A stretch of 64,000 nt of DNA, from positions 2,647,001 to 2,711,000 of the forward strand of contig NZ_JBBOOE010000001.1 of assembly GCF_038002965.1 (NCBI RefSeq), read 5' to 3'. The first letter of the stretch is position 1, and each line of letters starts with the position of its first letter. This stretch comes from Robertmurraya sp. FSL R5-0851. Lineage in GTDB: Bacteria > Bacillota > Bacilli > Bacillales > Cytobacillaceae. The position numbers were made by a program, and so were the translations under genes. Positions 17,152 to 27,139 of this stretch are shown here, piece after piece. The notes beneath the pieces are model-generated. The model saw nothing but the letters and a program-made list of their open reading frames with translations, was not told where the DNA came from and searched no databases.

Positions 17152-18414
17152 ATGACAGAAGTAAAAGAAAAAATAGTTGTAATCGGACTAGGATATGTGG
17201 GTCTTCCACTTGCAACACACTTTGCAAGCTGTGGATTTTCTGTATTAGGTCTTGACAATGACTCTAGCAAAATAGAGAGCATAAAAGAAAATAAAACGTA
17301 TATCCCAGATGTATCAGACCAATTATTAAAAGAACTCAATATTCAAGGTTTATTTAAATCCTCCCTACCTGAAAATTCCGTAGAAGAATTCAAAAAAGCC
17401 ACCTATATTATTGTAACCGTTCCAACACCATTAGGAGAAAACAGTGAACCAGATCTTGGATTTATTATTTCTGCTACAAAATTCATCAACGAAAACCTAC
17501 AGCAAGGACAAACGGTAATATTTGAAAGTTCCACTTACCCAGGAACTTTAGAAGAAATAGTTTTACCCATTTTAGAACAACCTCACAGAAAAGTAGGAGT
17601 AGATTTTTACTTAGGATATTCACCTGAGAGAATCGATCCAAGTAACAATAAATATACATTACAATCAATACCAAAAGTTGTAAGTGGCCAAACAGAGGAG
17701 TGTATTAAGAAGGTACTTTGGCTTTATAAACAAGCTTTTGATCATCCAGTACCAGTCAGTTCTCCAAAAGTAGCAGAAATGTGCAAATTGTTTGAGAATA
17801 TTCAACGTCTTGTAAATATCTCACTGGTAAATGAAGTGTACTTATTATGCAGGAAATTAAATATAGACTTCTATGAATCACTTCAAGCTGCTGCAACAAA
17901 ACCATTTGGCTTTACTCCATATTGGCCAGGACCTGGTATAGGAGGACATTGTATCCCTGTTGACCCACTATACTTCCAATGGAAGGTTAATCAATATGGA
18001 ATGAAAAGTCGTATGATTGAGGTTGCCCAGGATATTAATAATCAAATGCCCCATGAAGTAGTAACCCAAGTGAAAGAATCCCTTTCAAATGACAAGGGAA
18101 GAGTTCTTCTTATAGGTTTGGCCTACAAAAAGGATGTAAATGATTTACGCGAGTCACCATCACTAGAAATTTTTGAGCTTTTAGTAAATGAAGGATTGGA
18201 AGTTGAATACCATGACCCCTACTTTTCTAACTTTACTTTGAATCACAAAGAATATCATTCAATTGAATTATCAACCGATGAAATCCAAAAAGCAGATTCA
18301 GTTGTAATATTGACAGATCACAGCTCTATTGATTGGGGAAAAGTAAAAAAAGATGCAAAAACGATTGTGGATACAAGAGGAGTTTTACGTTCAATTATGG
18401 AGGAGGAAACCTGA
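17152..18414 (+). CDS. UDP-sugar 6-dehydrogenase (UDP-GlcNAc/UDP-ManNAc type)
   Basis: The 420-aa enzyme has a Rossmann motif [13 protein letters not shown] near residue 10, the central dehydrogenase domain, and catalytic Cys267 in [12 protein letters not shown]. That sequence is typical of WbpA/WecC-like UDP-N-acetylhexosamine dehydrogenases rather than UDP-glucose dehydrogenases. It oxidises C6 of a UDP-sugar to the uronic acid with two NAD+. The ATG follows GGAAGGAAGG. Its stop overlaps the next start by one base, so the epimerase gene is co-translated. Together they would make a modified uronic-acid donor for the island's glycosyltransferases. Confidence 0.85.
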   Translation: MTEVKEKIVVIGLGYVGLPLATHFASCGFSVLGLDNDSSKIESIKENKTYIPDVSDQLLKELNIQGLFKSSLPENSVEEFKKATYIIVTVPTPLGENSEPDLGFIISATKFINENLQQGQTVIFESSTYPGTLEEIVLPILEQPHRKVGVDFYLGYSPERIDPSNNKYTLQSIPKVVSGQTEECIKKVLWLYKQAFDHPVPVSSPKVAEMCKLFENIQRLVNISLVNEVYLLCRKLNIDFYESLQAAATKPFGFTPYWPGPGIGGHCIPVDPLYFQWKVNQYGMKSRMIEVAQDINNQMPHEVVTQVKESLSNDKGRVLLIGLAYKKDVNDLRESPSLEIFELLVNEGLEVEYHDPYFSNFTLNHKEYHSIELSTDEIQKADSVVILTDHSSIDWGKVKKDAKTIVDTRGVLRSIMEEET

Positions 18415-19382
18415 TGAACCAAAAATCACTAAGATGTCTAATAACCGGAGGAGCAGGTTTTATTGGGTCGCACTTAGCTGAAGAACTAGTAAACCAAGGT
18501 CATAAGGTTACGATTCTAGATAATCTCTACAACGGTAAGCAATCCTATCATAATAAGTTGTTCAATAAAATTCCTTTTTTAAAAACAAGTGTAATTGACG
18601 AAGAAGTTATTGATGTGCTTGTGTCAAATCACGATGTCATTTTTCATCTTTCTGCTATTTTAGGTGTAAAAAGTACTATGGATAAAAGTGTTGAACTAAT
18701 GGAAACAAACATCGATGGAACAAGAAATATTTTGAGATCCGCACTAAAATATGATAGAAAAGTTGTGTTTGCTTCAACCTCAGAGGTATATGGCAAGGCA
18801 GCACCTCCTTTTGTTGAGGATGGGGATCGATTGTATGGTTCAACAGATAAACTTCGCTGGTGTTACGCAGTAAGTAAGACTCTAGAGGAAACTCTATGTC
18901 TTGGCTACGGTCTTAAGGGACTGCGAGTAACAGTAGTTCGATATTTTAATATTTATGGTCCACGAGCTAAAGAAGGTCCTTATGCAGGGGTTATTCCTCG
19001 GTTTATTAGTGCCGCGCTAAAAGGAGAACCAATCCCTGTATATGGGGACGGAACACAAACAAGATGCTTTACTTTTATAAGTGATGCAGTGGAGGCTACA
19101 ATTCGTGCTTTAGATGAAAAATGTAATAATGAAATTATCAACATTGGCTCTCAATCAGAGATCAACATCTTGGATCTAGCCAAACTTATCCGTAATTTAA
19201 CTTCTACAAGCTCCCCTATTGTCCATGTACCTTTTGAGGAAGTTTACCCATTAGGATTTGAGGAAATCCCAAATAGATTCCCAGATATTACAAAAATGTC
19301 ACAGCTACTAACTTTTACCCCAAAGGTATCATTCACGGAAGGTCTAAATGAAACGATCGATTGGTTTAAAAATAATGAGTAG
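18414..19382 (+). CDS. NAD-dependent nucleotide-sugar epimerase/dehydratase
   Basis: The start is the ATG at 18414 behind GGAGGAAACC, overlapping the previous stop as TGATG. The frame itself runs further upstream inside the dehydrogenase gene. The 322-aa product has the extended-SDR motifs: GGAGFIGSHLAEEL at the N-terminus, FASTSEVYG, and catalytic YAVSK. RYFNIYGPR and the C-terminal DGTQTRCFTFISDAV are typical of UDP-sugar 4-epimerases and decarboxylases. It probably works on the product of the adjacent dehydrogenase, as in WbpA-WbpP-like pairs. The exact reaction cannot be told from sequence. Confidence 0.85.
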   Translation: MNQKSLRCLITGGAGFIGSHLAEELVNQGHKVTILDNLYNGKQSYHNKLFNKIPFLKTSVIDEEVIDVLVSNHDVIFHLSAILGVKSTMDKSVELMETNIDGTRNILRSALKYDRKVVFASTSEVYGKAAPPFVEDGDRLYGSTDKLRWCYAVSKTLEETLCLGYGLKGLRVTVVRYFNIYGPRAKEGPYAGVIPRFISAALKGEPIPVYGDGTQTRCFTFISDAVEATIRALDEKCNNEIINIGSQSEINILDLAKLIRNLTSTSSPIVHVPFEEVYPLGFEEIPNRFPDITKMSQLLTFTPKVSFTEGLNETIDWFKNNE

Positions 19383-19440
19383 TTTTTTAGTTATTCTGAA
19401 TAAAATTTTTAAAAAGCTCAAAAAGGAGGTGAATAAACCG

Positions 19441-20316
19441 TTGATAAACCAATACCGACACATATCAATTAATTATGAACAATTGGATACTCTACAATTT
19501 TCTTCTAATGAACCGTTTGTATTAGCTATTGAATGGGAAGGAATCACTTACGAATTTCTAATTCGAATAAAAAGTAATTCTAATAAATTACTTGTCCTGG
19601 GCTCAGGAGCAATGAACTTTAACGAAAATCGGATTCCCCCTCCCTTTTTCCAAAGGCATTCTTGGATAAACCAACTAGAAGGATCAGTCATTTACTATAA
19701 TGATCCCACATTATATTTAGGGAACCAGCTGCTAGTAGGGTGGGGACAAGGTACAAAAGACCGATATTCCCTACATGATATTGCAAAGATAATAGAAAAG
19801 TTAATACGTCTAACACAAGTTCCAAGTAGTAATGTGTTATTTTATGGATCATCCGCTGGAGGATTTATGTCTCTTATACTTGCTGGACACATAAAAGAAT
19901 CAAAGGCTCTTGTAAACAGTCCTCAAACTTGCTTAACAAAGTGGCTTAAAACCCCAGTAAAACAAGTATTTGATTTATCGTATCCTGGGCTAACGATCGA
20001 TGAAATTATGCAACAATACCCTGATCGAATTAACGTCATGAGATTTTTTCAAAAGATTAAATATGTACCAGAAATTCACTATCTGCAGAACGCTTACTGT
20101 GAAATCGATATGAAGGATCATGTCATCCCATTTATTGAGTGGCTTCAATCAAACGGTGAAAAATGTGTGGTTAATAAGGTTAAATTTTATTTTTACTACA
20201 CTATCCAACCAGGGCCAGCAGTACACCCTGCACTGGGTGGTCATGGTGCGTTGGATATAAACTCTACAATCAAGTATATAAACAAGATACAGAACGAACA
20301 TGACTTTGAAAATTAG
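19441..20316 (+). CDS. Alpha/beta-hydrolase-fold protein of the glycosylation island
   Basis: I choose the TTG at 19441, nine bases after AAGGAGGTG; its paralogue starts in the same way (TTGATA). The 291-aa product has a nucleophile elbow FYGSSAGGFMSLILAG (Ser about residue 142), an Asp/His pair in EIDMKDHVIPF and a terminal GGHGA. These form a plausible Ser-Asp-His triad. The layout recalls the Asp2/XcbB group of surface-glycan accessory proteins, but the match is remote. It follows the epimerase gene with 58 bases between and is probably in the same operon. A sugar O-acyl esterase or transferase role is inference. Confidence 0.6.
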   Translation: MINQYRHISINYEQLDTLQFSSNEPFVLAIEWEGITYEFLIRIKSNSNKLLVLGSGAMNFNENRIPPPFFQRHSWINQLEGSVIYYNDPTLYLGNQLLVGWGQGTKDRYSLHDIAKIIEKLIRLTQVPSSNVLFYGSSAGGFMSLILAGHIKESKALVNSPQTCLTKWLKTPVKQVFDLSYPGLTIDEIMQQYPDRINVMRFFQKIKYVPEIHYLQNAYCEIDMKDHVIPFIEWLQSNGEKCVVNKVKFYFYYTIQPGPAVHPALGGHGALDINSTIKYINKIQNEHDFEN

Positions 20317-20354
20317 AACTTTTTAACAAAGAAACAAGAAGGATGTGGTGTAAA

Positions 20355-21223
20355 TTGATAGAAAGTTACCCTAAATTCACGGTCCATTTTCATCAATTAA
20401 GCTCTTTCTCAATACCTTCAGCTCAGCCATTTACTTTAACTGTTGTTTGGGAAGGAGTAGATTTTGATTTTTTAATTAATATTAAGCCAAAATCATCACA
20501 CCTCCTAATTATTGGTTCTGGTGCAGGGACAATGGCTAACGAAAAAAGAGTATCTACACCCTATTTTCAAAGACATTCCTGGATACATGATTTTGAAGAT
20601 TCCACGATATTTTATAATGACCCAACACTTTATTTCGATCCAAAACTATCGTTAGGTTGGGGACAAGGTAGTAAAGAACGATTTTATTTGAAGGAGATTG
20701 CCTCTATTTTAGAAGTACTCATCAAAAAATAAGCATACCTACAGAGAATATTATATTTTATGGTTCTTCTGGTGGAGGGTTTATGTCCTTAATTCTAGCA
20801 GGCTTTATAAAAAATACTATTGCCTTTGTTAATAGTCCTCAAACTTGTCTTTTAAAGTGGCTACCAGTACCTGTAAAACATGTTTTCAACCATTCTTATC
20901 CCAAAATGTCTGAAAAAGAAATTGTAGAAAAATTTCCTGAGAGGATTAACATTATACATTTCTATAAACATATTAATTATGTCCCCAAAATATACTATCT
21001 TCAAAATGCATACTGCGAGTTAGACGTCAATGATCACGTTATACCATTTATTAATGGCATACGAGAAATGGGATCTGACTGTACCGTTAACAAAGTAATT
21101 TTAGATTTTTATTATGATGTACAACCAGGTCCTTCTGTTTTACCATCTATAGGCGGACACGGAGCTGTCAGTAAACAAGAGACATTAAAATATATAAACA
21201 AAGTTAAATCAGAGTTTAATTAG
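20355..21223 (+). pseudogene. Second alpha/beta-hydrolase paralogue, frameshifted
   Basis: A TTG start after GGATGTGGTG opens a sequence closely similar along its length to the preceding gene (YFQRHSWIHDFEDSTIFYND, later FYGSSGGGFMSLILAGF and GGHGA). The frame breaks at an A-run (20724-20729): six As are present, and seven would give a continuous 290-aa protein. As read, it stops at 20732 and the nucleophile half is in another frame from about 20720. It may be inactivated, phase-variable or a sequencing error. The tandem pair indicates a local duplication. Confidence 0.8.
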
Positions 21224-21271
21224 TAGAGTATTTGGATTTCAAATCCTTCAAAAATTATTTCAAAAAAAAGA

Positions 21272-21345
21272 GACCTCTATTTGTAAGTAGTTCCGTTTTT
21301 GTGGAGAAACATTATAAATAGGCTATCAATTAGCATATCAATTAA
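21272..21345 (+). repeat. Dispersed repeat, copy A
   Basis: Contains TAAGTAGTTCCG and GTGGAGAAA in the spacing seen in copies B (22058-22165, inverted) and C (41580-41692). It is the least conserved copy. A and B flank the small monooxygenase-fold gene as inverted repeats. Confidence 0.5.
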
Positions 21346-21362
21346 CAAAGTAATTGGTATGC
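21333..21362 (+). terminator. Intrinsic terminator after the hydrolase pair
   Basis: GCATATCAATTA and TAATTGGTATGC form a stem followed by TTTTTTTTATT. It closes the dehydrogenase-epimerase-hydrolase transcription unit. The remaining sequence to 21530 is AT-rich with imperfect inverted repeats and no gene. Confidence 0.7.
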
Positions 21363-21533
21363 TTTTTTTTATTGGTATAATAGTGTTCTTGCTTTAGTTG
21401 TACGTAAATTAGCATAGTAAATAACATATCAAATAACAGAGCGACAACATTTATTGTCATCTTGTGAATTAGTGCGTTAATTCCATTGTTATTTGCTATG
21501 TCAATTCGAGGCTATTGAGAGAATAATCAACGA

Positions 21534-21561
21534 TTGACACCATTTTATGTTAAAATATAGT
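21534..21561 (+). promoter_or_regulatory. Sigma-A-like promoter for the monooxygenase-fold gene
   Basis: TTGACA and TATAGT are separated by 16 bases, about 70 bases before the ATG at 21632. Confidence 0.5.
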
Positions 21562-21631
21562 TAATTATTTTGAAAATTATTTACTTCAACTAACGAATCA
21601 GAATCGTTAAGTAACTGAGTTAGGAGAGGAA

Positions 21632-21955
21632 ATGATGTTTGTAAAGATTTATCAGTACCACATACAGAATGATAGAGTAGATGAGTACTTAGCTATTCAA
21701 GAAAAGGCATCCAAAATTTATGGGAAGTATATAGATTTTCATACTATGTATCTGAATAGCAAAAATGATGTTACAAAGTGGATAGAAATAACAAGATACA
21801 AAGATGAAGAAGAATTTAACAAAAGTATTCATTTTATAAACCAACATCAAGAAATTCAAGAATTATTTGAAGAATTCCAATCGCTTTTATTAAATGACAA
21901 GAGTGAGATAAGCGAAGAAGACTTTATTGAGAGACAAGAAAAACGTAATTTTTAG
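21632..21955 (+). CDS. Antibiotic biosynthesis monooxygenase (ABM)-fold small protein
   Basis: The 107-aa product begins FVKIYQYHIQNDRVDEYLAIQ and has the beta-alpha-beta-beta-alpha-beta pattern of dimeric ABM-like proteins, with a charged C-terminal helix. It starts with ATGATG after TTAGGAGAGGAA, so either Met may initiate. It has its own promoter and terminator and lies between inverted copies of a dispersed repeat. That could mark a small mobilised cassette. Catalysis cannot be inferred. Confidence 0.6.
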   Translation: MMFVKIYQYHIQNDRVDEYLAIQEKASKIYGKYIDFHTMYLNSKNDVTKWIEITRYKDEEEFNKSIHFINQHQEIQELFEEFQSLLLNDKSEISEEDFIERQEKRNF

Positions 21956-22017
21956 ATGCTATCTTCTTCAAGTAACGGGAGCTATAATTCTATAAAAGCA
22001 CTATACACATTAATATA

Positions 22018-22057
22018 AAAAAGGTTGAGGTTTCCTTAAAATCACCCCAACCTTTTT
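22018..22057 (+). terminator. Intrinsic terminator after the ABM-fold gene
   Basis: AAAAAGGTTGAGG pairs with CCCCAACCTTTTT around a 14-nt loop and is followed by T residues. Confidence 0.7.
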
Positions 22058-22165
22058 TGTGTGCTAATTATATTGTTATTTATGTTGCTAATACATATGT
22101 TATTTAACCTGTGATTTCTGATTTTCTCCACGTTATCGGAACTACTTACTCTATTTGAGGCCTCT
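22058..22165 (-). repeat. Dispersed repeat, copy B (inverted)
   Basis: Read on the minus strand it has GAGGCCTC, GTAAGTAGTTCCGATAA, CGTGGAGAAAATC and ends TAATTAGCACA. The last blocks match copy C at 41580-41692 nearly base for base. This suggests a ~110-bp dispersed element. Confidence 0.6.
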
Positions 22166-22230
22166 TCATATTTTAAATGCACACATCAACATGTTTGCAA
22201 CTTGTTGTCTATATAAGAAGTAGTTTATAT

Positions 22231-22911
22231 TTAAAAGAACTTAAGAAACGATTCTTTAACAAGCCCAAAATACTCACGAATATAATAGTTCACTTTCACA
22301 AAAAACGGCGAATCTCCACCAAGACCATAAGAAGTTAAATCATATTCCTTTGCTAAAAGCTTAGCTCGAAATAAGTGATAATCACTCGTAATGATAAGAA
22401 CCGTTGGCTTTTTCACACCAAGTTGAGTCATCATACCACTAGAAAACTTCAGATTTTCGTTCGTGTCAGTGGATAAACTTTCATAATACACTCTGTCCAC
22501 TTCTACACCATTCTTCACCAAAAATGTCCCCATCGCCTCTGCTTCAGTGATCGCCTCACCTGGACCTTGTCCACCCGATACAATGACCGGGATCTCGCGG
22601 TTTTCCAACAAAAACTCCAGCGCCACATCCAATCGACCTTGTAATGTTTTTGAGGGCTCCTCTCCTCGTAAACCAGCTCCAAGGATAATAACAAAATCTA
22701 TTTCTTCCTTATTATATTTTTCCTTTGAATAAGCCTCCTTTAAAATTAGCCCCTCCACGATAAAAAAGGAAATAAGAAATAGGAAATAACCAAAAACAAT
22801 TACATTTCGAGTAATAACCAATGGACGAGAAGATTGTTTATATTTTATTAACCACCTAATAATTACAACAGCTAAAATATTTCCTATGATAAAAAGCACA
22901 CCAAAGCTCAC
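22231..22911 (-). CDS. YdcF/ElyC-family (DUF218) membrane protein
   Basis: Two N-terminal membrane segments (about 3-21 and 31-55) precede a DUF218 domain. It has VIILGAGLRGEEPSKTLQGR, IVSGGQGPGEAITEAEAM, STDTNENLKFS and ITSDYHLFRAK, the ordered motifs of the SanA/ElyC/YdcF group. These are envelope-associated proteins whose biochemical role is still unclear. The GTG start is preceded by AGGAG with eight bases spacing. It appears to be a single-gene unit. Confidence 0.85.
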   Translation of the reverse strand: MSFGVLFIIGNILAVVIIRWLIKYKQSSRPLVITRNVIVFGYFLFLISFFIVEGLILKEAYSKEKYNKEEIDFVIILGAGLRGEEPSKTLQGRLDVALEFLLENREIPVIVSGGQGPGEAITEAEAMGTFLVKNGVEVDRVYYESLSTDTNENLKFSSGMMTQLGVKKPTVLIITSDYHLFRAKLLAKEYDLTSYGLGGDSPFFVKVNYYIREYFGLVKESFLKFF

Positions 22912-23019
22912 CTAATTAACTCCTAATCTAACTATAAATTTTTATAATAACTCATATTTCCAAACTCTTTTTTAGAAACATAACCTCGTAAAAAAGCAGT
23001 ATCATTTGTTCACTGCTAC

Positions 23020-24042
23020 TTATTCAAATGACTCTAAAACAATTTTCCCTATTGTTTTTCCTGACTCTAACATTCGATGAGCCTTGCGTAAGTTCTCAGC
23101 ATGTATCGGTGATAGAGTCTGCTTGTGGGTTGTTTTTAACATTCTTTCATCAATCAATTTACTTACTTTATTCAATATGTGATGCTGTGAGATCATATCC
23201 TCAGTTTCAAACATCGCTTTTGTAAACATAAATTCCCAAACAAAGGTGACGCTCTTACTTTTTAGAGTATTCAATTCAATGGGATACTTATTATCAACAA
23301 TGGAACAAATCTTCCCTTGGGGCTTAATAACCTCCCCCATTGCATTCCAATGCTGGTCTGTGTCGTTGGAGCATAAAATGTAATCAACATTTTTTATTTG
23401 CAAATTAACCAATTGATCTTTTAGTGATCCGTAATGGTTAACCACAAAATCAGCTCCACAATCCTTAACCCACATCACTGTTTCTTCTCGAGAGGCCGTA
23501 GCAACCACTTGTAATCCAGCCCACTTTGCTAATTGAATGGCAATGGACCCAACTCCACCAGCTCCACCTATAATGAGGATAGTTTTAGAACGATTTTCAT
23601 TTTTGTTTGTTGTATCAATTCCGAGGCGTTCAAACAGCGCTTCCCATGCAGTGATAGATGTTAAAGGCATAGCAGCTGCTTCAGCAAAATTAAGTGTTTG
23701 TGGCTTTTTCCCGACAATTCTTTCATCTACCAAATGATACTCGCTGTACGTACCTGGCCTATTCAAACTTCCCGAATAAAAAACCTCATCTCCAGGTTGA
23801 AACAATGTGCACTCCTCACCAACTTCAACCACCACTCCAGTTGCATCCCAACCAAGAATTTTCGGATCTGTTTCCTCCACGATCTTCGGTGAACGTACCT
23901 TTGTATCCACAGGATTAACCGATATTGCCTTTATTTCTACAAGGAGATCCCTCCCTCTAGCTGAAGGTTTTTTTATATTAATATCTATTAAGCTTTCTTC
24001 ATGATCGATTGGTAAGTATTTATATAAACCAACTGCTTTCAT
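23020..24042 (-). CDS. Zinc-type alcohol dehydrogenase-like / quinone oxidoreductase
   Basis: The 340-aa MDR-superfamily enzyme has a GroES-like N-terminal domain and a Rossmann domain with IIGGAGGVGSIAIQLAKW near residue 155. The catalytic and structural Cys clusters of true zinc alcohol dehydrogenases are absent. The SVNPVDTKVR motif fits the zinc-type alcohol dehydrogenase-like subgroup that reduces quinones or enals with NADPH. The ATG follows AGGAGGAGTAATAATTTA. It is probably monocistronic. Confidence 0.88.
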   Translation of the reverse strand: MKAVGLYKYLPIDHEESLIDINIKKPSARGRDLLVEIKAISVNPVDTKVRSPKIVEETDPKILGWDATGVVVEVGEECTLFQPGDEVFYSGSLNRPGTYSEYHLVDERIVGKKPQTLNFAEAAAMPLTSITAWEALFERLGIDTTNKNENRSKTILIIGGAGGVGSIAIQLAKWAGLQVVATASREETVMWVKDCGADFVVNHYGSLKDQLVNLQIKNVDYILCSNDTDQHWNAMGEVIKPQGKICSIVDNKYPIELNTLKSKSVTFVWEFMFTKAMFETEDMISQHHILNKVSKLIDERMLKTTHKQTLSPIHAENLRKAHRMLESGKTIGKIVLESFE

Positions 24043-24118
24043 TAAATTATTACTCCTCCTGTTTTTAGTTCTATATATTAATTCGATAAATGGTTCCTTT
24101 TTCCTCCCAAAAAGAAAA

Positions 24119-24139
24119 GAGCTGCTATAAAAGCAACTC
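24119..24139 (-). terminator. Terminator of the DUF3231 gene
   Basis: On the minus strand GAGTTGC and GCAGCTC pair (one G-U) around a short loop, followed by TTTTCTTTTT. Confidence 0.6.
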
Positions 24140-24142
24140 CTT

Positions 24143-25151
24143 CTATTTTACGTTCTTTAATTTATTTCTGTCTGGAGCACCAGGTGGTTGTTCAAGCCAT
24201 CCATAGTCAATGAGTAATTGCGCACCGTCTTCAGCTAATAAACCTATTTCTGTAATCATCTTTACATAACTTCCTGACAAATCTCGTCTTTGACACATCG
24301 ACAAAGCTTCCCCATAATACCCAATAGTTGCTGAAAGAAGTGAGGTAATGTGATACATCATAAGTTTTTCTGAAAAGGGAGCAACAGATGAATCTGTCAC
24401 TTCTTGTTCATATGATTTGGGCGCATGCAGGTTATCGTCTGTTAACATTTTAGATAATATATCCATATGCTTCTTACAAAGTTTTTCCGCTCGAGTCATA
24501 AATTGTTCAATTTCTTTTAGTTGTGTAACTTGCCTGAATCCCATTTCCAACACAACTTTTACTATGTTCTTATGCATATTAATATACGTTCCACTGATTT
24601 CAATCGAATTAATAGGACGACGATTTCCAAACCACCCGGTCAAAAAGCTTTGTTTCGTTACATAATCTACGGTGTGCTTGTTTGTCATGGTAGGAGGTTT
24701 ACTGATAATGCCCTTATTCAAAACCACTTCAGTGGCATGATCATACAATTCCGTAGTTTCAGCACTACACTGAATAAAATACTTCCTTACATCCTCTCTA
24801 ACGCATGTTCCGATTGCACCTGCATATCTGGTCAACCCATGTATGGACATCGTATGAATGTACACGATCATAAAAGTATCGGTGAATAAAGGTGGTGCGT
24901 CCACCAACACATCCTCATCTGTAAAACCTATTGGTATTGGAAGCTCTTCTTTAGTAAAAAACTCTTTTATCTTCTCGAGATGAGTTTCTGATAAGCTAAG
25001 GGCATAACGAAGCACTTTTTCAATGGCTTCATCTTTTACATGATAAATAAAATGGCGAAGAACACATGGACAAACTGTCACTGATATACTGCATCCACAA
25101 GCTACCGACCTCTGGAGCAGTTAATTTTACATTGTGATTAGTATGTTCCAT
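24143..25151 (-). pseudogene. DUF3231 protein gene with an N-terminal frameshift
   Basis: The long frame (24143-25081) encodes two copies of the four-helix DUF3231 module found in Bacillaceae, but lacks a proper start. Upstream in another frame an ATG at 25151, behind AAGGGAGAAATC, encodes MEHTNHNVKLTAPEVGSLWM and joins the long frame as SDSLSMC-VLRHFIYH if two bases are restored near 25061-25069 (ACAC instead of ACACAC). The intact protein would be about 335 aa. DUF3231 function is not established. It may be a sequencing or genuine dinucleotide deletion. Confidence 0.8.
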
Positions 25152-25210
25152 GATTTCTCCCTTCGTGACTCTCTTTCCCTGTATTGTAACCAAATCAGGA
25201 ATAATCATGT

Positions 25211-27139
25211 TTAACTTTCATGATTTATACTAAAGCCTTCCATATGTCTCTTTGATAATAGTTTATCTACCTTTCGATTTTCTTTTGTTTCAAAAATAAT
25301 ATCGAAATCATAATCTGGCGGATACAACTCATTTGCCTTAATATGAAGAGTTAAACGCTTATAGTTATAAGACTCCTTTTTTCCTTTTATTTGAACGATG
25401 TAGTTCCCTTTCTCGTCTGGGCCTTTGTATACTATACCAAACACATCCTCAGGAGACACAATGACATTATCACCTTGATTAAACTTTGGAACTGATGAGT
25501 TTGATATTTTCACTCCTTTTTCTCTCGATTGATACTTATTGATAATAATTTGCTTCTCGAGTTCTCTTTTTTCCTGTGGTGAGAAATGCGTTTCTGGATA
25601 CACCTTGTCTTCTTTATAGGTTATTTGATGAGCTCTTTCGATGATCTTCGGGTGAATCCCTAGTTTTAGCGCAATCGCAAACGCTTGGCTTTCTCCTCCC
25701 TTCCCTATAATCAGTCGATAGGTTGGGCGAAGGGTTTCTATATCAAACTCCATCGATCCGTTAATAAATCCTTTTTGATGATCCGCAAACTCTTTGATCT
25801 CACTATAATGTGTCGTTGCTAATAATGTTGTTCCCTTCTTGTAGAGTTGTTCTAGGATTGCTGTTGCTAGCCCCATTCCTTCAGCTGGATCAGTTCCTGA
25901 ACCTAACTCATCCAATAATACTAATGTACGATCATTGGCTTCTTTTAAAATGTCAATAATATTTACGATTCGTGAACTAAAGGTACTTAGGTTTTCTAAA
26001 ATACTCTGTCCATCCCCTATATCGACTAAGATATTTTGAAAAATACTCACTGAACTACCTTCTGCAACCGGTAGGTGTAAACCCGCTTGAGCCATTAGTG
26101 TCAAGAGTCCAACCGTTTTTATGACAACTGTTTTCCCACCCGTATTAGGACCTGTAATGACTAACGCATGTTCAGGTGACCCAAGCTTAAAGTTTAGTGG
26201 GACAACATTTTTACCTAATAAAGGATGTCTTGCTTCAATTAATTCAATATAGTGATTTTCGTTTATAGATACACTTCTCCCATCGATTGCTCGGCTAAAC
26301 TTTGCCTTTGCAAACAAAAAGTCATAGTGAACCATGGTTTCGACTGCCAAACGGATTTGCTGTTCTTTTTCTTCAACTAACCCGGTAAGATACATTAAAA
26401 TCTTTTGAGTTTCCGCTTCTTCATCCATCTTGGTCTTGGTAAGCTGGTCTTGGTAAGTGGTAATTTCTTCAGGTTCAATGAATAAAGTCGATCCTGAGGC
26501 AGAAGTATCTAGAACCGCCCCTTTTACTTTTTGACGATATTCCTTTTTCACTGGTATCACATATCTTCCATCTCTTTGACTAATAACACTTTCCTGCAAA
26601 TAGGTTTTTAGTTTGGATGATCGGACGATTTGTTGAAGTTTTTCTTTTAATCGCTCTTCTTGTATTGCTATTTGTTTTCTAATTTTGAGCAATTCCTTGC
26701 TAGCGTAATCGTCCACAACGCCGTTTCGTATACAGCGATTAATTTCCTCCGCCAATCCAGGCAAGTCATCGATGGAGTAAATATAGCTAGTGACTCGAGG
26801 AGCTAAATACTCCTTATCTTTCATAAAGCGTCTCATTTTTCCACAGCAATCTAAAAAGTCATGTAGCTTCATTAATATATCAGCACGAAGAGCAACCCCT
26901 TTATTGATACTACCCAGTAAGGTATCAATTCCTTCTAGTCCGTGAACAGGTACACTTGAACTCTTTTTCATGATCTCCGCTGCTTCAGTTACTTCATCGA
27001 TCCATGATTGGATTTGTTTTAAATGAAAGGAAGGTGTGAGTTGTAACACCTTTTCTTTTCCTTGACTGGTTAATGCATAATGAGCAATTTCTTCTTTTAT
27101 TACATCAAATTGCAATGTTTCAAACGTATGATTATTCAA
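25211..27139 (-). CDS. MutS2-family ATPase lacking the Smr domain
   Basis: The 642-aa protein has MutS core helices and a coiled-coil clamp. Its ABC ATPase domain has Walker A GPNTGGKT (330-337), the signature LSTFSSRI and Walker B LVLLDELGSGTDPAEG. MutS2 is about 785 aa with a C-terminal Smr nuclease domain; here the end (KLLSKRHMEGFSINHES) has none, so this is a Smr-less paralogue. True MutS2 acts in recombination control and ribosome rescue; this paralogue's role is unknown. The TTG start follows CTAGGAGGAAAAAAA. An IS inserted 27 bases upstream has displaced its native promoter. Confidence 0.88.
   Translation of the reverse strand: MNNHTFETLQFDVIKEEIAHYALTSQGKEKVLQLTPSFHLKQIQSWIDEVTEAAEIMKKSSSVPVHGLEGIDTLLGSINKGVALRADILMKLHDFLDCCGKMRRFMKDKEYLAPRVTSYIYSIDDLPGLAEEINRCIRNGVVDDYASKELLKIRKQIAIQEERLKEKLQQIVRSSKLKTYLQESVISQRDGRYVIPVKKEYRQKVKGAVLDTSASGSTLFIEPEEITTYQDQLTKTKMDEEAETQKILMYLTGLVEEKEQQIRLAVETMVHYDFLFAKAKFSRAIDGRSVSINENHYIELIEARHPLLGKNVVPLNFKLGSPEHALVITGPNTGGKTVVIKTVGLLTLMAQAGLHLPVAEGSSVSIFQNILVDIGDGQSILENLSTFSSRIVNIIDILKEANDRTLVLLDELGSGTDPAEGMGLATAILEQLYKKGTTLLATTHYSEIKEFADHQKGFINGSMEFDIETLRPTYRLIIGKGGESQAFAIALKLGIHPKIIERAHQITYKEDKVYPETHFSPQEKRELEKQIIINKYQSREKGVKISNSSVPKFNQGDNVIVSPEDVFGIVYKGPDEKGNYIVQIKGKKESYNYKRLTLHIKANELYPPDYDFDIIFETKENRKVDKLLSKRHMEGFSINHES

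Noticed and set aside
18333..18413. N-terminal extension of the epimerase frame
   Set aside because: The extension overlaps the dehydrogenase coding end and lacks a start signal; GGAGGAAACC before the ATG at 18414 gives the true start.
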